Below are positions 8,348 through 16,298 of a DNA stretch of 64,000 nucleotides, piece after piece (position 1 is the first letter of the stretch; each line of letters begins with the position of its first letter). The translations under genes and the position numbers were made by a program. The stretch covers positions 124,001 to 188,000 of the forward strand of contig NZ_JBDFMI010000001.1 of the NCBI RefSeq assembly GCF_047238185.1. The letters run 5' to 3'. The DNA comes from Bacillus_AD sp047238185. GTDB taxonomy: Bacteria > Bacillota > Bacilli > Bacillales > DSM-1321. Under the pieces are notes generated by a model. The model worked only from the letters and a program-made list of their open reading frames with translations. It searched no databases and was not told the DNA's origin.

Positions 8348-8376
8348 AAGAGCGAAGACTCTTCTATCTTTTTTTT
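8342..8376 (+). terminator. Terminator after cstR
   Basis: AGATAGAAGAG (8342-8352) pairs perfectly with CTCTTCTATCT (8359-8369), followed by an unbroken T-run. It separates the sensor unit from the enzyme operon. Confidence 0.9.
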
Positions 8377-8399
8377 AAAAGCATATTAGTGGATTAAGT

Positions 8400-8415
8400 A
8401 TACCCTATGTGGTAT
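8400..8415. promoter_or_regulatory. CstR/CsoR-type operator 2
   Basis: ATACCCTATGTGGTAT shares its left arm ATACCCT with operator 1. The right arm GTGGTAT is imperfect (five of seven positions pair). It precedes the five-gene sulfur operon by 120 bp, so both units are probably induced together. Confidence 0.6.
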
Positions 8416-8535
8416 TTTTAAACTATCCTGTTTGAATACTTCGTTTATTATATCAGGTAAATGACCGAAAGTTGGTTTAGCAGATAAGTATTCAGGCTAA
8501 ACGAATGGGAACAGCATTAATAGGAGGTTCTTAGA

Positions 8536-9099
8536 ATGGCAATTAAAGTCGATAAGACATTAGATGCAAAAGGGTTGGCATGCCCGATGCCGATCGTCCG
8601 GACCAAAAAGGCGATGACAGATCTAGAAGGCGGCCAAGTACTTGAAGTTGAAGCGACCGACAAAGGATCAAAAGCTGATTTGAAAGCCTGGGCGGAGGGT
8701 ACAGGGCATCAATATATCGGGACGGTCGAAGAAGGGGATGTGCTGAAGCATTATCTTCGAAAATCTTCAGGCGAGGAAGCAAAAGAAAAGAAATATCCTC
8801 ATGTCATTAACAATGTGGAATTACAATCTAAATTAGACAATAATGAAGAAATGACCATACTTGATGTACGTGAAGAGGCTGAATATGCGTTTGACCATAT
8901 TCCTGGCGCCCAATCCATTCCTTTGGGAGAACTGGAAGAGAAAATGGAGCAGCTTGACAAAAACGAGAATTATTATGTGATTTGCCGGACAGGCAATAGA
9001 AGTGACATGGCATCGCAAAAATTGGCGGAACATGGCTTCGAGCATGTAGTCAATGTAGTGCCTGGAATGAGCGAATGGACAAATAAAGAACAAAAATAA
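8536..9099 (+). CDS. yrkF: TusA-rhodanese fusion sulfurtransferase (YrkF-like)
   Basis: Cytoplasmic sulfur carrier and transferase of 187 aa. Residues 1-75 are a TusA domain with the CPMPIVRTKKAM signature, Cys16 carrying the persulfide. Residues about 92-187 are a rhodanese domain with active-site loop CRTGNRSD, Cys150 catalytic. Fusing carrier and transferase suggests direct hand-over of sulfane sulfur. The RBS is AGGAGG, 8 nt upstream of the ATG. It leads an operon with DsrE-like, dioxygenase, TusA and TauE genes, the order of the B. subtilis yrkEFHIJ region apart from a yrkF/yrkE swap. Expression is probably derepressed by persulfide through the operator at 8400. Confidence 0.9.
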   Translation: MAIKVDKTLDAKGLACPMPIVRTKKAMTDLEGGQVLEVEATDKGSKADLKAWAEGTGHQYIGTVEEGDVLKHYLRKSSGEEAKEKKYPHVINNVELQSKLDNNEEMTILDVREEAEYAFDHIPGAQSIPLGELEEKMEQLDKNENYYVICRTGNRSDMASQKLAEHGFEHVVNVVPGMSEWTNKEQK

Positions 9100-9125
9100 A
9101 TAAAATGAAGATGGGAGAATAAAAA

Positions 9126-9521
9126 ATGAATAAAAAAGTAGCAATCATTGCAAGTAACGGTGGATTATTTGATGCGTATAAAGTTTTCAATATTGCGACA
9201 GCAGCAGCTGCCACAGACCAGGAAGTAGCGATTTTCTTTACATTCGAAGGGTTGAATCTAATCCATAAGGAAGCCCATAAGCAATTGCCTATGCCTGAAG
9301 GAAAAGAACATTTTGCTGAAGGATTTAAAAAGGCAAATGTCCCTGCCATTCCTGAAATGGTCGAAATGGCTCAGGAAATGGGCGTGAAATTTATCGGTTG
9401 CCAAATGACGATGGATGTTATGGGACTGACAACGGAAGATTTCGTTGATGGGATTGAAGTTGGAGGAGCGGTCACTTTCCTTGACTTTGCCAAAGACGCA
9501 GATGTAACATTGACGTTTTAA
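9126..9521 (+). CDS. yrkE: DsrE/DsrF-like sulfur-relay protein (YrkE-like)
   Basis: Protein of 131 aa with the DsrE/F fold: an N-terminal KVAIIASNGGLFDAYKVF strand-loop-helix and a conserved Cys92 in GCQMTMDVMG near the position of the DsrE reactive cysteine. It probably carries persulfide sulfur between the TusA and rhodanese domains encoded on either side. The start ATG has GGGAG upstream and lies 26 nt after yrkF. A terminator-like hairpin follows the stop, so downstream genes may be expressed at a lower level. Confidence 0.85.
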   Translation: MNKKVAIIASNGGLFDAYKVFNIATAAAATDQEVAIFFTFEGLNLIHKEAHKQLPMPEGKEHFAEGFKKANVPAIPEMVEMAQEMGVKFIGCQMTMDVMGLTTEDFVDGIEVGGAVTFLDFAKDADVTLTF

Positions 9522-9531
9522 TGATGTTATG

Positions 9532-9553
9532 CCCGTCTTTGGCGGGTTTTTTT
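9532..9553 (+). terminator. Internal terminator/attenuator after yrkE
   Basis: CCCGTC (9532-9537) pairs with GGCGGG (9541-9546), one G-U, triloop TTT, followed by seven T. Its position inside the operon suggests partial termination. Confidence 0.7.
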
Positions 9554-9583
9554 GAACGAAAATATACTCCAGGGGGTAATTTG

Positions 9584-10711
9584 ATGACTGTAAAGCAAAT
9601 GACAGCAAGTGAGGTAACGAAGAAAGTATTTAATCAAGAACATCTGTTCATTTTGGATGTCCGAAATACGGATGCGTTTGCTGATTGGAAAATTGAAGGT
9701 ACACATTTCGATTATTTGAACATCCCATATTTTGATTTGCTTGATGGAGTCGATGATATTCTTGGCCAACTTCCTAAGGATGAAGATATATTGGTTGTCT
9801 GCGCCAAAGAGGGTTCTTCTGTAATGGTGGCGGATATGCTGTCAGAAGCAGGGGTGGATGTTTCTTACTTAAAGGGCGGCATGAAAGCATGGAGTGAGCA
9901 TTTGGAACCTGTAAAGGTAGGAGATTTAAAAGATGGCGGAGAAATGTACCAATTTGTCCGCATCGGTAAAGGGTGCCTATCTTATATGGCCATTTCAGGC
10001 GGTGAAGCAGCTGTTATTGATGCGACACGCATGATAGATGTATTTATGGAGTTTGCGGAGGAGAAGGGTGCAGCCATTAAACATATATTTGACACACACC
10101 TTCATGCAGACCATATATCAGGAGGAAGAAAGTTGGCACAAGCCACGGGAGCGGCTTACTGGCTGCCTCCAAAAGATGCAACGGAAGTGCAGTTTGACTA
10201 TAACAAGCTGGAAGATGGCAATGATGTAACGGTCGGAAATACGAATATCCATATTCAGGCATTGTATTCCCCAGGCCATACAATCGGCTCCACTTCATTT
10301 ATTGTGGATGATCAATATTTATTGTCGGGCGATATACTGTTCATCGATTCAATTGGCCGCCCGGACTTGGCTGGTTTAGCGGATGATTGGGTAGGGGATT
10401 TGCGCGAAACATTATACAGCAGATATAAACAATTATCAGATGAACTTTACGTATTGCCAGCCCATTTTATGATTATCGATGAATTGAATGAAGACGGCTC
10501 CGTGGGCAAGAAATTAGGCCAATTATTTGCTGAAAACCATGGCTTGAATATTAAGGATGAGAAGGAATTCCGAAGCATGGTTACTGAAAATCTTCCTCCA
10601 CAGCCGAATGCCTACCAGCAAATTCGCCAGACGAATATGGGTAAGGTAGAGCCTGATGAGGAAGAACAAAGAGAAATGGAAATTGGACCTAACCGTTGTG
10701 CAGTACGTTAA
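9584..10711 (+). CDS. yrkH: Rhodanese-persulfide dioxygenase fusion (YrkH-like)
   Basis: Protein of 375 aa. Residues 1-108 form a rhodanese domain with Cys73 (VVCAKEGSS) at the active-site position. From about residue 120 follows a metallo-beta-lactamase domain of the ETHE1 persulfide-dioxygenase type: HLHADH at 172-177 and the downstream SPGHT and SGDILF motifs that complete an iron site. The predicted reaction oxidises persulfide sulfur to sulfite, with the rhodanese part supplying or accepting sulfur. The order, rhodanese first, is opposite to S. aureus CstB as I recall it. The start is ATG 9584 behind AGGGGG; the open frame extends upstream to 9521 without an RBS. Confidence 0.88.
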   Translation: MTVKQMTASEVTKKVFNQEHLFILDVRNTDAFADWKIEGTHFDYLNIPYFDLLDGVDDILGQLPKDEDILVVCAKEGSSVMVADMLSEAGVDVSYLKGGMKAWSEHLEPVKVGDLKDGGEMYQFVRIGKGCLSYMAISGGEAAVIDATRMIDVFMEFAEEKGAAIKHIFDTHLHADHISGGRKLAQATGAAYWLPPKDATEVQFDYNKLEDGNDVTVGNTNIHIQALYSPGHTIGSTSFIVDDQYLLSGDILFIDSIGRPDLAGLADDWVGDLRETLYSRYKQLSDELYVLPAHFMIIDELNEDGSVGKKLGQLFAENHGLNIKDEKEFRSMVTENLPPQPNAYQQIRQTNMGKVEPDEEEQREMEIGPNRCAVR

Positions 10712-10781
10712 CAGAACGCAGTGGAAATACAAGTGGAGCGAGCGTTAGAAGTAATGAAAGAAAGAAGAGGATGATATACTT

Positions 10782-11015
10782 ATGATGAAAGCAGACCAAA
10801 TATTGGACGCTAAGGGCCTTTCTTGCCCAATGCCGATTGTACGGGCAAAGAAAGCGATGGATTCAATGGAAATAGGAAATGTTTTAGAAATACAGGCTAC
10901 TGATAAAGGAGCCAAAAATGACCTGGCAGCTTGGGCAAAGTCTTCAGGCCATGAATTATTGGAAACGAATGAAGAAGATGGCGTGTTGTTCTTCTGGATG
11001 AAAAAAGGTAAATAA
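10782..11015 (+). CDS. yrkI: TusA-family sulfur carrier (YrkI-like)
   Basis: Single-domain TusA protein of 77 aa with the CPMPIVRAKKAM signature, Cys15 as carrier. It is clearly paralogous to the first domain of the TusA-rhodanese fusion in the same operon (shared DAKGL, ATDKGAKNDLAAWA). It follows the dioxygenase gene by 70 nt, with AGAGG as RBS. A stable hairpin stands between it and the permease gene. Confidence 0.9.
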   Translation: MMKADQILDAKGLSCPMPIVRAKKAMDSMEIGNVLEIQATDKGAKNDLAAWAKSSGHELLETNEEDGVLFFWMKKGK

Positions 11016-11027
11016 GTAGAAAGTCCC

Positions 11028-11060
11028 GGGAGAAAAACATCGTGAAGATGTTTTTCTCCC
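11028..11060 (+). other. Strong hairpin directly ahead of the yrkJ RBS
   Basis: Perfect 14-bp stem (11028-11041 with 11047-11060) around a 5-nt loop. Only TT follows, then the AAAGGAGG of the next gene. It is too stable to ignore and lacks a U-tract. An mRNA-stability element or processing site is more likely than a terminator. Confidence 0.55.
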
Positions 11061-11079
11061 TTAAAGGAGGAACTGCATC

Positions 11080-11856
11080 ATGAGTATTGGATTTATAGCA
11101 GCCCTTTTTGTGATCGGTTTTATAGGATCGTTTATCTCAGGCATGGTCGGCGTTGGCGGGGCAATCATTATGTATCCGTTATTATTGTACGTTGTGCCTA
11201 TGCTCGGCTTTCCGTCCTTTACGGCGCATGAGGTATCCGGCATCAGTGCCTTACAGGTAGTATTCAGTACGCTTGCTGGTGTATGGGCATACCGCAAAAG
11301 TGAATATTTAAATAAGACCTTGATTCTGTATATGGGCATTGCGGTTTTACTCGGCAGTTTTGTGGGAGGTTTTGGCTCGCAGCAGATGCCCGAGTCTGCC
11401 ATCAATTTTGTTTATGCGATTTTAGCAACCATTGCAACCGTCATGATGTTTATCCCGAAAAAAGGGTTGGATGACCTGCCCGCAGACCAAGTAACATTTA
11501 ATAAGTGGCTGGCAGCTTTCCTGGCATTCATTGTCGGCATAGCAGGCGGTATTGTGGGAGCAGCTGGATCATTTATTCTAGTGCCTATCATGCTTGTTGT
11601 ATTAAAAATCCCAACAAGGATGACCATCGCAACGTCATTGGCCATCGCTTTTATCTCCTCTGTCGGTACATCCGTGGGTAAGGTGATGACAGGGCAGGTG
11701 CTTTATGGACCGGCTATTGTACTTATCATTGTCAGTCTTATTGCTTCTCAATTCGGGGCAAAGGCAGGGCAAAAAATGAATACAAAAGTGCTTCAGGCTA
11801 TATTGGCTGTTTTGATTATGGCGACCGCCATTAAAATTTGGCTTGGCTTTTTTTAA
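11080..11856 (+). CDS. yrkJ: TauE/SafE-family sulfite/sulfur anion permease (YrkJ-like)
   Basis: Polytopic membrane protein of 258 aa with two related halves. The N-terminal ISGMVGVGGAIIMYP and the central VGIAGGIVGAAGSFILVP are the paired glycine-rich motifs of the TauE/SafE family. As last gene of the persulfide operon it probably exports sulfite or another oxidised sulfur anion made by the dioxygenase, but the direction and substrate are inferred from context only. The RBS AAAGGAGG is strong, and a terminator follows at 11888. Confidence 0.87.
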   Translation: MSIGFIAALFVIGFIGSFISGMVGVGGAIIMYPLLLYVVPMLGFPSFTAHEVSGISALQVVFSTLAGVWAYRKSEYLNKTLILYMGIAVLLGSFVGGFGSQQMPESAINFVYAILATIATVMMFIPKKGLDDLPADQVTFNKWLAAFLAFIVGIAGGIVGAAGSFILVPIMLVVLKIPTRMTIATSLAIAFISSVGTSVGKVMTGQVLYGPAIVLIIVSLIASQFGAKAGQKMNTKVLQAILAVLIMATAIKIWLGFF

Positions 11857-11887
11857 AATCAAATGGAAAATGCGAAAGAGAGCAGGG

Positions 11888-11912
11888 GCGAAGAGCGAAT
11901 CTTCGCTTTTTT
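11888..11912 (+). terminator. Terminator of the sulfur operon
   Basis: GCGAAGA (11888-11894) pairs with TCTTCGC (11900-11906), followed by six T. Confidence 0.85.
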
Positions 11913-11984
11913 GCTATGCTGTAGAAAGAAACCGCTCCATTCTATATAATAGAGTCACAATAGGCTGGCAAAGCGTGAAAAGGA

Positions 11985-12248
11985 TTGTGGATAATATTGG
12001 ATGGCAATGGGCAAATCAATAAAATATATGGCAAACAAATTGTTATCACTGGAACCCTGTCCAAACCCCGGAGAATGGTGGCCGCCGAGATCTACCAAAA
12101 GGGAGGCATCTTAAAAGGCGCCGTAACAGCAGGGACAGATTATCTGGTGATCGGTGAACGGTTCGGCAATGTAAAAGTATCAGCAGCATTCAAGCATGGT
12201 ACGTTTACAGTGACAGAAGCGGAATTCAATGAGTTGATGCAGGAATGA
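11985..12248 (+). CDS. Stand-alone BRCT-domain protein
   Basis: Short protein (87 aa if started at TTG 11985) consisting almost wholly of a BRCT domain resembling the C-terminal domain of NAD-dependent DNA ligase. Visible features are QIVITGTLSKPRR, GGILKGAVTAGTDYLVIGE and a closing EAEFNELM helix. Such domains bind DNA ends or phosphopeptides; no catalytic domain is present. The start is uncertain: TTG 11985 sits only 1 nt after AAAAGGA, and TTG 11997 is an alternative. It is an orphan between the sulfur operon terminator and the ThrE genes. A hairpin with a T-rich tail (12251-12290) may end it. Confidence 0.65.
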   Translation: MWIILDGNGQINKIYGKQIVITGTLSKPRRMVAAEIYQKGGILKGAVTAGTDYLVIGERFGNVKVSAAFKHGTFTVTEAEFNELMQE

Positions 12249-12472
12249 CATTCACAGGAAGTGGTGATTGCCATTCCTTTTATTTTGGGTTAGATGGCTA
12301 AATACTTCTTGTTCGGTATTTATTCCTGTGGGTTCATACATTTGGAGTACAGTATTTTTTTATATGCTATAGGAGTGCTCTTTCAAAGGTGATATACTCA
12401 TATTTGTTTGATTGAAGCATTCTATTAATCGATAGAAAGATGTTGATTTATTCCTTATAAATGTGATTTGCT

Positions 12473-13258
12473 ATGGAAGTAGGTGTGGCTTTGGAACTAG
12501 AGAAAGATAAGAACGAATTGATAATAGAGGCCAGTTTATTGGCAGGAAAAATCATGCTGGAGAATGGGGCGGAAACAAGCCGTGTGGAGGATACGATGGA
12601 ACGGATCATCCGGAATGCCCTTGGGGATAAAAAAGGCGACCGGCCCTATACATATGTGACCGTCAATGGCCTCTTTGCCCGTTTGGAGCATGGCGGCACT
12701 AATTTTGTCCGTATAGATACCCGCTCATTCGATATGGATAAAATCACAAAGGTGAATCAACTGTCCCGTTCCTTTGCGGAAAATACGATTACATTGATAG
12801 ATATGTTTGCTGAATTGAAAATGATTGAAAAGGAAAAAATGTCTATTCCATTAATTTTGAAGATGGTCTGTACAATGGGCTTGAGTGGAAGTGTCATGAT
12901 GATATTCGGCGGGCATTTCATTAATTTGCCTGCTGCAATGATAGCAGGTTTGGTCGCGTACACTATATATTTATTGGCATGGAAATATGTAAGGGTGCCT
13001 TTTCTGTCGGAATATGCAGGCGCTTTTTTAGGTGGCATTTCCGGTTATCTCGTTTCTTTAGTGGTAGGCGACCAAATCGATTTAATTATGGTGGGTGCAG
13101 TCGTCCCGCTTGTTCCCGGCATAACCATCACGAATGCGATCAGGGATATTATGGCGATGCACTATTTATCAGGTTTGATAAGGGCTATCGAAGGAATTTG
13201 CATTGCGGGTGCATTGGGTGCGGGCATTGCAACTGTGTATTATATTTTTATTATATAA
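12473..13258 (+). CDS. ThrE-family exporter, larger subunit (YjjP-like)
   Basis: Membrane protein (261 aa) matching the N-terminal half of ThrE threonine/serine exporters (DUF1212). A cytoplasmic domain of about 120 residues (LAGKIMLENGAETSRVEDTM) precedes five or more hydrophobic helices. The next gene supplies the other half, as in the split YjjP/YjjB exporters. The start is uncertain. ATG 12473 has a poor RBS, while TTG 12491 follows AGGTG at normal spacing and would shorten the product by six residues. The substrate may be threonine, serine or a dicarboxylate. Nothing recognisable lies in the 220 bp upstream apart from the hairpin after the BRCT gene. Confidence 0.85.
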   Translation: MEVGVALELEKDKNELIIEASLLAGKIMLENGAETSRVEDTMERIIRNALGDKKGDRPYTYVTVNGLFARLEHGGTNFVRIDTRSFDMDKITKVNQLSRSFAENTITLIDMFAELKMIEKEKMSIPLILKMVCTMGLSGSVMMIFGGHFINLPAAMIAGLVAYTIYLLAWKYVRVPFLSEYAGAFLGGISGYLVSLVVGDQIDLIMVGAVVPLVPGITITNAIRDIMAMHYLSGLIRAIEGICIAGALGAGIATVYYIFII

Positions 13259-13273
13259 GGCGGAAATAACACT

Positions 13274-13735
13274 ATGATAGGTACTGTATTATTGCATATG
13301 ATTTTTAGTTTTATCTCAACCATTACATTTGCTGTACTATGCAATGTGCCGAAGAAGTCGATAATACCCGGCGGCATAATTGGGATGATCGGCTGGATGG
13401 GTTTTTGGGGATTGTCTAGTAATGGTGTTGGGATATTTGTTTCCAGCTTTGTGTGTGCATTGCTGCTTGCTTTTTCCAGCCAAGTGGCCGCTACCCTTTT
13501 TAAAAAGCCGATGACTGTCTACTTCGTACCTGGGCTTGTTCCGGTTGTTCCTGGAATTACCTTTTACAATGGATTCAGGGATTTATTGCTGAAGGAATAT
13601 AAAGAATCGGTCTTTGTCTTTTTGGATGTTGCTTATAGTGCAGTCGGCATTGTCTGCGGATTAGTGGTCTCTGCGATCATTTTTCGGTTTTTGGTCGTGC
13701 CGGCAATTGCTAGGAAAAGACGGAGCCAGTTTTAA
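13274..13735 (+). CDS. ThrE-family exporter, smaller subunit (YjjB-like)
   Basis: Four-to-five-helix membrane protein of 153 aa matching the ThrE C-terminal half (ThrE_2/DUF3815). Its VPGLVPVVPGITFYNGFRD motif mirrors VPLVPGITITNAIRD in the upstream partner, showing the internal duplication of the family. It begins 15 nt after the partner gene with a moderate AAGGCGGA RBS, so the two should form one complex. A hairpin at 13809-13840 closes the unit. Confidence 0.87.
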   Translation: MIGTVLLHMIFSFISTITFAVLCNVPKKSIIPGGIIGMIGWMGFWGLSSNGVGIFVSSFVCALLLAFSSQVAATLFKKPMTVYFVPGLVPVVPGITFYNGFRDLLLKEYKESVFVFLDVAYSAVGIVCGLVVSAIIFRFLVVPAIARKRRSQF

Positions 13736-13808
13736 GTCTGGACGGAAAGTGGAAAACCAAAAGGAAGAATAGTATCTTGGAGCACTAAGAATATTAAAAT
13801 AAAGTAGA

Positions 13809-13840
13809 AAGGGATTGCGAGTCAACCAACGCAATCCCTT
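13809..13840. terminator. Bidirectional terminator between convergent genes
   Basis: AAGGGATTGCG (13809-13819) pairs perfectly with CGCAATCCCTT (13830-13840). On the minus strand a T-rich tail follows, so it fits best as terminator of the HAAS gene; it also closes the ThrE pair. Confidence 0.75.
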
Positions 13841-13855
13841 ATTGATCAACGCCGT

Positions 13856-14896
13856 TTAAACTGGCTTTTTTACATTTGTAGTCCGGTTGGGAAGGGCATT
13901 CTGGACCCTTGCTTTTCGAAAACCGTCAATTGTATTGAGTACAGCTGATACAATGAATATGATGGCCACTATATTGATGATCCACTGCTTCAACTCCGAG
14001 GCAGTGATAGAAAATAAATCGGCCAAGTAGGACAAGAAATCTGTATTGAAAATAGCTGGATCCATGATCATCACCATAAAGAAAATAGTTGCGATTATTT
14101 GGACACCTGTATTAAAAAGGGCCAACTTATTTGTCCATTGTTTAACAGCTAGCTTATAAAGAGCCAACGTGATTTCCGCAACAATCATAATAAGGACCAT
14201 TGGCCAGTAATGGAGCAGTACTTCCTGGTTAAAAGCCGGGGCGACAAATTCCAGTTTATCTCTCCCGCCTTCGTAAATGCCTATAAGATGATCGGCATAA
14301 AAATAGATAGTGCCCCAAATCGCCGTCCAAAACAAACTTCCATACACTTCGATACGGGGAATGGCTTTTTTCTTTGGAATGTGCGTAATGCTTTTTAAAT
14401 CATCAGGCTGCCATTTTGAAAATCTTGTTGTATAAGGTTGGCCATCTTTATTAGTATCCACCCGTTCCATTATGGCAAAGGCTATCGTTAACCAAAAGAA
14501 GACAGTCATCCCTACTTCAATCATTTTATAAATGCCTTCCCCGATTATCGAGAGTGCAACATCCATTGCTGATTTGTCCCCGATATATTCAGTCAGATGA
14601 TCTGCTGTCAACGCAATGAATGAAATGATGGCTGCGATAGGCAAAATTGTTTTTAATAATGTGACGTAGAGATCGAAATAGCGCGGGCCAATGAGATGCA
14701 TCGGTCGATCAAGATATCTGCTGGCCAAAAGGGCTGGATTTCCTAGCTTTTCAAGACAATTCTTAATATCGTCCTCATTATAGTGGTCAGGAAGCATATC
14801 TTCGATTGTTGATTGTAATTCAAGAGAGATATCATCCCTCATTTTTTCAGGCAGCCTTCGAGTTACCTCGTGTATATAGCTGTCAATCCAATTCAT
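13856..14896 (-). CDS. HAAS-domain integral membrane protein
   Basis: Protein of 346 aa. Residues 1-65 form the HAAS/permease-prefix helical domain (SYIHEVTRRLPEKMRDDI through CLEKLGNPALLASRYL), which characteristically accompanies PadR regulators. About six hydrophobic segments follow, near residues 82-100, 127-146, 188-205, 228-245, 260-280 and 305-322. Its start lies inside the upstream padR gene (14-bp overlap), so the pair is translationally coupled. The HAAS domain is thought to sense or relay membrane state to PadR partners; the function of the membrane part is unknown. A second, differently built PadR/HAAS pair sits at 36.2 kb. Confidence 0.75.
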   Translation of the reverse strand: MNWIDSYIHEVTRRLPEKMRDDISLELQSTIEDMLPDHYNEDDIKNCLEKLGNPALLASRYLDRPMHLIGPRYFDLYVTLLKTILPIAAIISFIALTADHLTEYIGDKSAMDVALSIIGEGIYKMIEVGMTVFFWLTIAFAIMERVDTNKDGQPYTTRFSKWQPDDLKSITHIPKKKAIPRIEVYGSLFWTAIWGTIYFYADHLIGIYEGGRDKLEFVAPAFNQEVLLHYWPMVLIMIVAEITLALYKLAVKQWTNKLALFNTGVQIIATIFFMVMIMDPAIFNTDFLSYLADLFSITASELKQWIINIVAIIFIVSAVLNTIDGFRKARVQNALPNRTTNVKKPV

Positions 14897-15230
14897 CTGT
14901 TTTCTCCCCTCTTAATAAGTTATAAAGTTCCTCTGAATTCTTCATCCACTCTTTTTTTAATTGCAAAAAGATGTCCAATCCGTATTCGCTTAAAACATAA
15001 TACTTTCGGGGTCTGCTTTCAGACGTTTCCCAAGAGCTTGTTACTAATTCTTGTTTCTCTAATCGGCGCAGCAAGGGGTATAGCGTACTTTGATCGATGG
15101 GAATCCCTGCGCCTTCCAATAATTGGACGAGAGAATAGCCGTATTGAGGAGTCTGCAATTGGCTTAATACCGCTAGAGTCAAAGTGCCTCTTCGTAGTTC
15201 GGTGGTCAGTGAACTCAATAATTGATTCAT
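14883..15230 (-). CDS. PadR-family transcriptional regulator
   Basis: Winged-helix regulator of 115 aa. The segment GTLTLAVLSQLQTPQYGYSLVQLLEG followed by STLYPLLRRLEKQELV and RKYYVLSEYG is the PadR DNA-binding core and wing. The C-terminal helix used for dimerisation is short. It overlaps the HAAS membrane gene by 14 bp. Two dyads in the 60 bp upstream (15255-15291) are likely autoregulatory operators. The RBS on the minus strand is AAAGGAGG-like, 5-8 nt before the ATG. Confidence 0.88.
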   Translation of the reverse strand: MNQLLSSLTTELRRGTLTLAVLSQLQTPQYGYSLVQLLEGAGIPIDQSTLYPLLRRLEKQELVTSSWETSESRPRKYYVLSEYGLDIFLQLKKEWMKNSEELYNLLRGEKTDELD

Positions 15231-15254
15231 TCTTATGCTGCCTCCTTTACTATA

Positions 15255-15291
15255 TGTCGTACAGTATATGTCTTATACTATGTATCATACA
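15255..15291. promoter_or_regulatory. Probable PadR operator pair
   Basis: TGTATCATACA (15281-15291) is a perfect 11-bp palindrome and TGTCGTACA (15255-15263) is a related dyad. Both sit in a TATACT/TATAGT-rich stretch that would hold the minus-strand promoter. The DNA from 15292 to 15515 shows no gene or other feature that I can support. Confidence 0.5.
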
Positions 15292-15515
15292 CTATATATG
15301 TGAAAAAAATACATATTTTTTTAAAAAAATTCAGTATATTATGCGTGCATAGTTAAATGGTAAAGCGATGATAAAAAATAGATGAGTGCACAATGAAAAT
15401 AAATGAATAGTATTTCGAAAAAGATAGTAGAAAGATTTTTAAGAATGAGTTAAACAGGTACGGACAAACATGGAATAGAGAGGGGGAACGGGAAAACTAG
15501 CAAATAAAGGTGCAT

Positions 15516-15560
15516 GCATGAAAAGCCCAGCAGAGGTAAATAGCTGCCGGGCTTTCATGC
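15516..15560 (-). terminator. Hairpin after the C26 hydrolase gene
   Basis: A long imperfect stem (15516-15533 with 15544-15560; one bulge, one G-U) around a 10-nt loop lies directly downstream of the minus-strand gene. The U-tract is poor, so its efficiency is uncertain. Confidence 0.6.
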
Positions 15561-15563
15561 AAG

Positions 15564-16298
15564 TCATTTAGTGGTTTTGCAAGCTTCAATGAATCCTGTC
15601 AAGATGTTCTTCATTTTTTCGTCTTTTTCATATAGTTCCTCGGGATGGAACTGAAGGCCAAGTATGAATTGGGAAGGGTCTTTGCCTTCAATGGCTTCTA
15701 CAACGCCATCTTCTGCTGATGCTGCTACCTTACAGGATGGAGCTACTTCTTTAATAGCCTGGTGGTGCTTGCTGTTTACGTTGGCTGAGCTGCTTTTCAT
15801 CAGTTGGTGAAGCCTGCTCCCTGTTTTGATTTCAATTTTGTGGCTTGGCTGTTTTCTGGAATTCTTCTGATTATGCTTAATCGCATTATGGTCCTTTTCT
15901 ATATCCTGGATCATGGAACCGCCCAAGGCTGTGTTCAGCGTGCCTAACCCTCTGCACGTGCCGATAATGGGCATTTTTTTCTCCATAGCATATTTGACCA
16001 AAGTTTGTTCCATTTGGTCCCGTTCCACATTGATCATTTTTAATCGGTCGGATGGATTTTCATCGTAATAGAGCGGGAAGACATCCTCGCCGCTTGATAA
16101 AAATAATCCATCACAAAGGTCAATCGTCTGTTTTGCTGTTTCCTCATCCCCTACAGGAATGACAATCGGAAGCCCGCCTGTATCTTTGATGGCCTTGACG
16201 TATTGGTGGTTAACCTGGACGCAAGGGTTTGTTTCTCCCTTGATTTCTATGTCCAGTACGGAGCTCGTGATGCCGATAATCGGACGATTTGTTTTCAT
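15564..16298 (-). CDS. Class I glutamine amidotransferase-fold hydrolase (peptidase C26, PuuD-like)
   Basis: Enzyme of 244 aa in the gamma-glutamyl-gamma-aminobutyrate hydrolase family. It releases glutamate from gamma-glutamyl amides in the cytoplasm. The triad is visible: Cys115 in the nucleophile elbow GTCRGLG, then His217 and Glu219 in QFHPEE. The N-terminal RPIIGITSS and the GLFLSSGEDVFP loop fit the family. RBS AAGGAGA precedes the ATG on the minus strand. No polyamine or GABA genes adjoin it, so the substrate remains open. Confidence 0.87.
   Translation of the reverse strand: MKTNRPIIGITSSVLDIEIKGETNPCVQVNHQYVKAIKDTGGLPIVIPVGDEETAKQTIDLCDGLFLSSGEDVFPLYYDENPSDRLKMINVERDQMEQTLVKYAMEKKMPIIGTCRGLGTLNTALGGSMIQDIEKDHNAIKHNQKNSRKQPSHKIEIKTGSRLHQLMKSSSANVNSKHHQAIKEVAPSCKVAASAEDGVVEAIEGKDPSQFILGLQFHPEELYEKDEKMKNILTGFIEACKTTK

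Noticed and set aside
14870..15352. A 160-codon plus-strand frame opposite the padR gene
   Set aside because: Antisense to a clear PadR gene, with no RBS and a low-complexity end in AT-rich promoter DNA.
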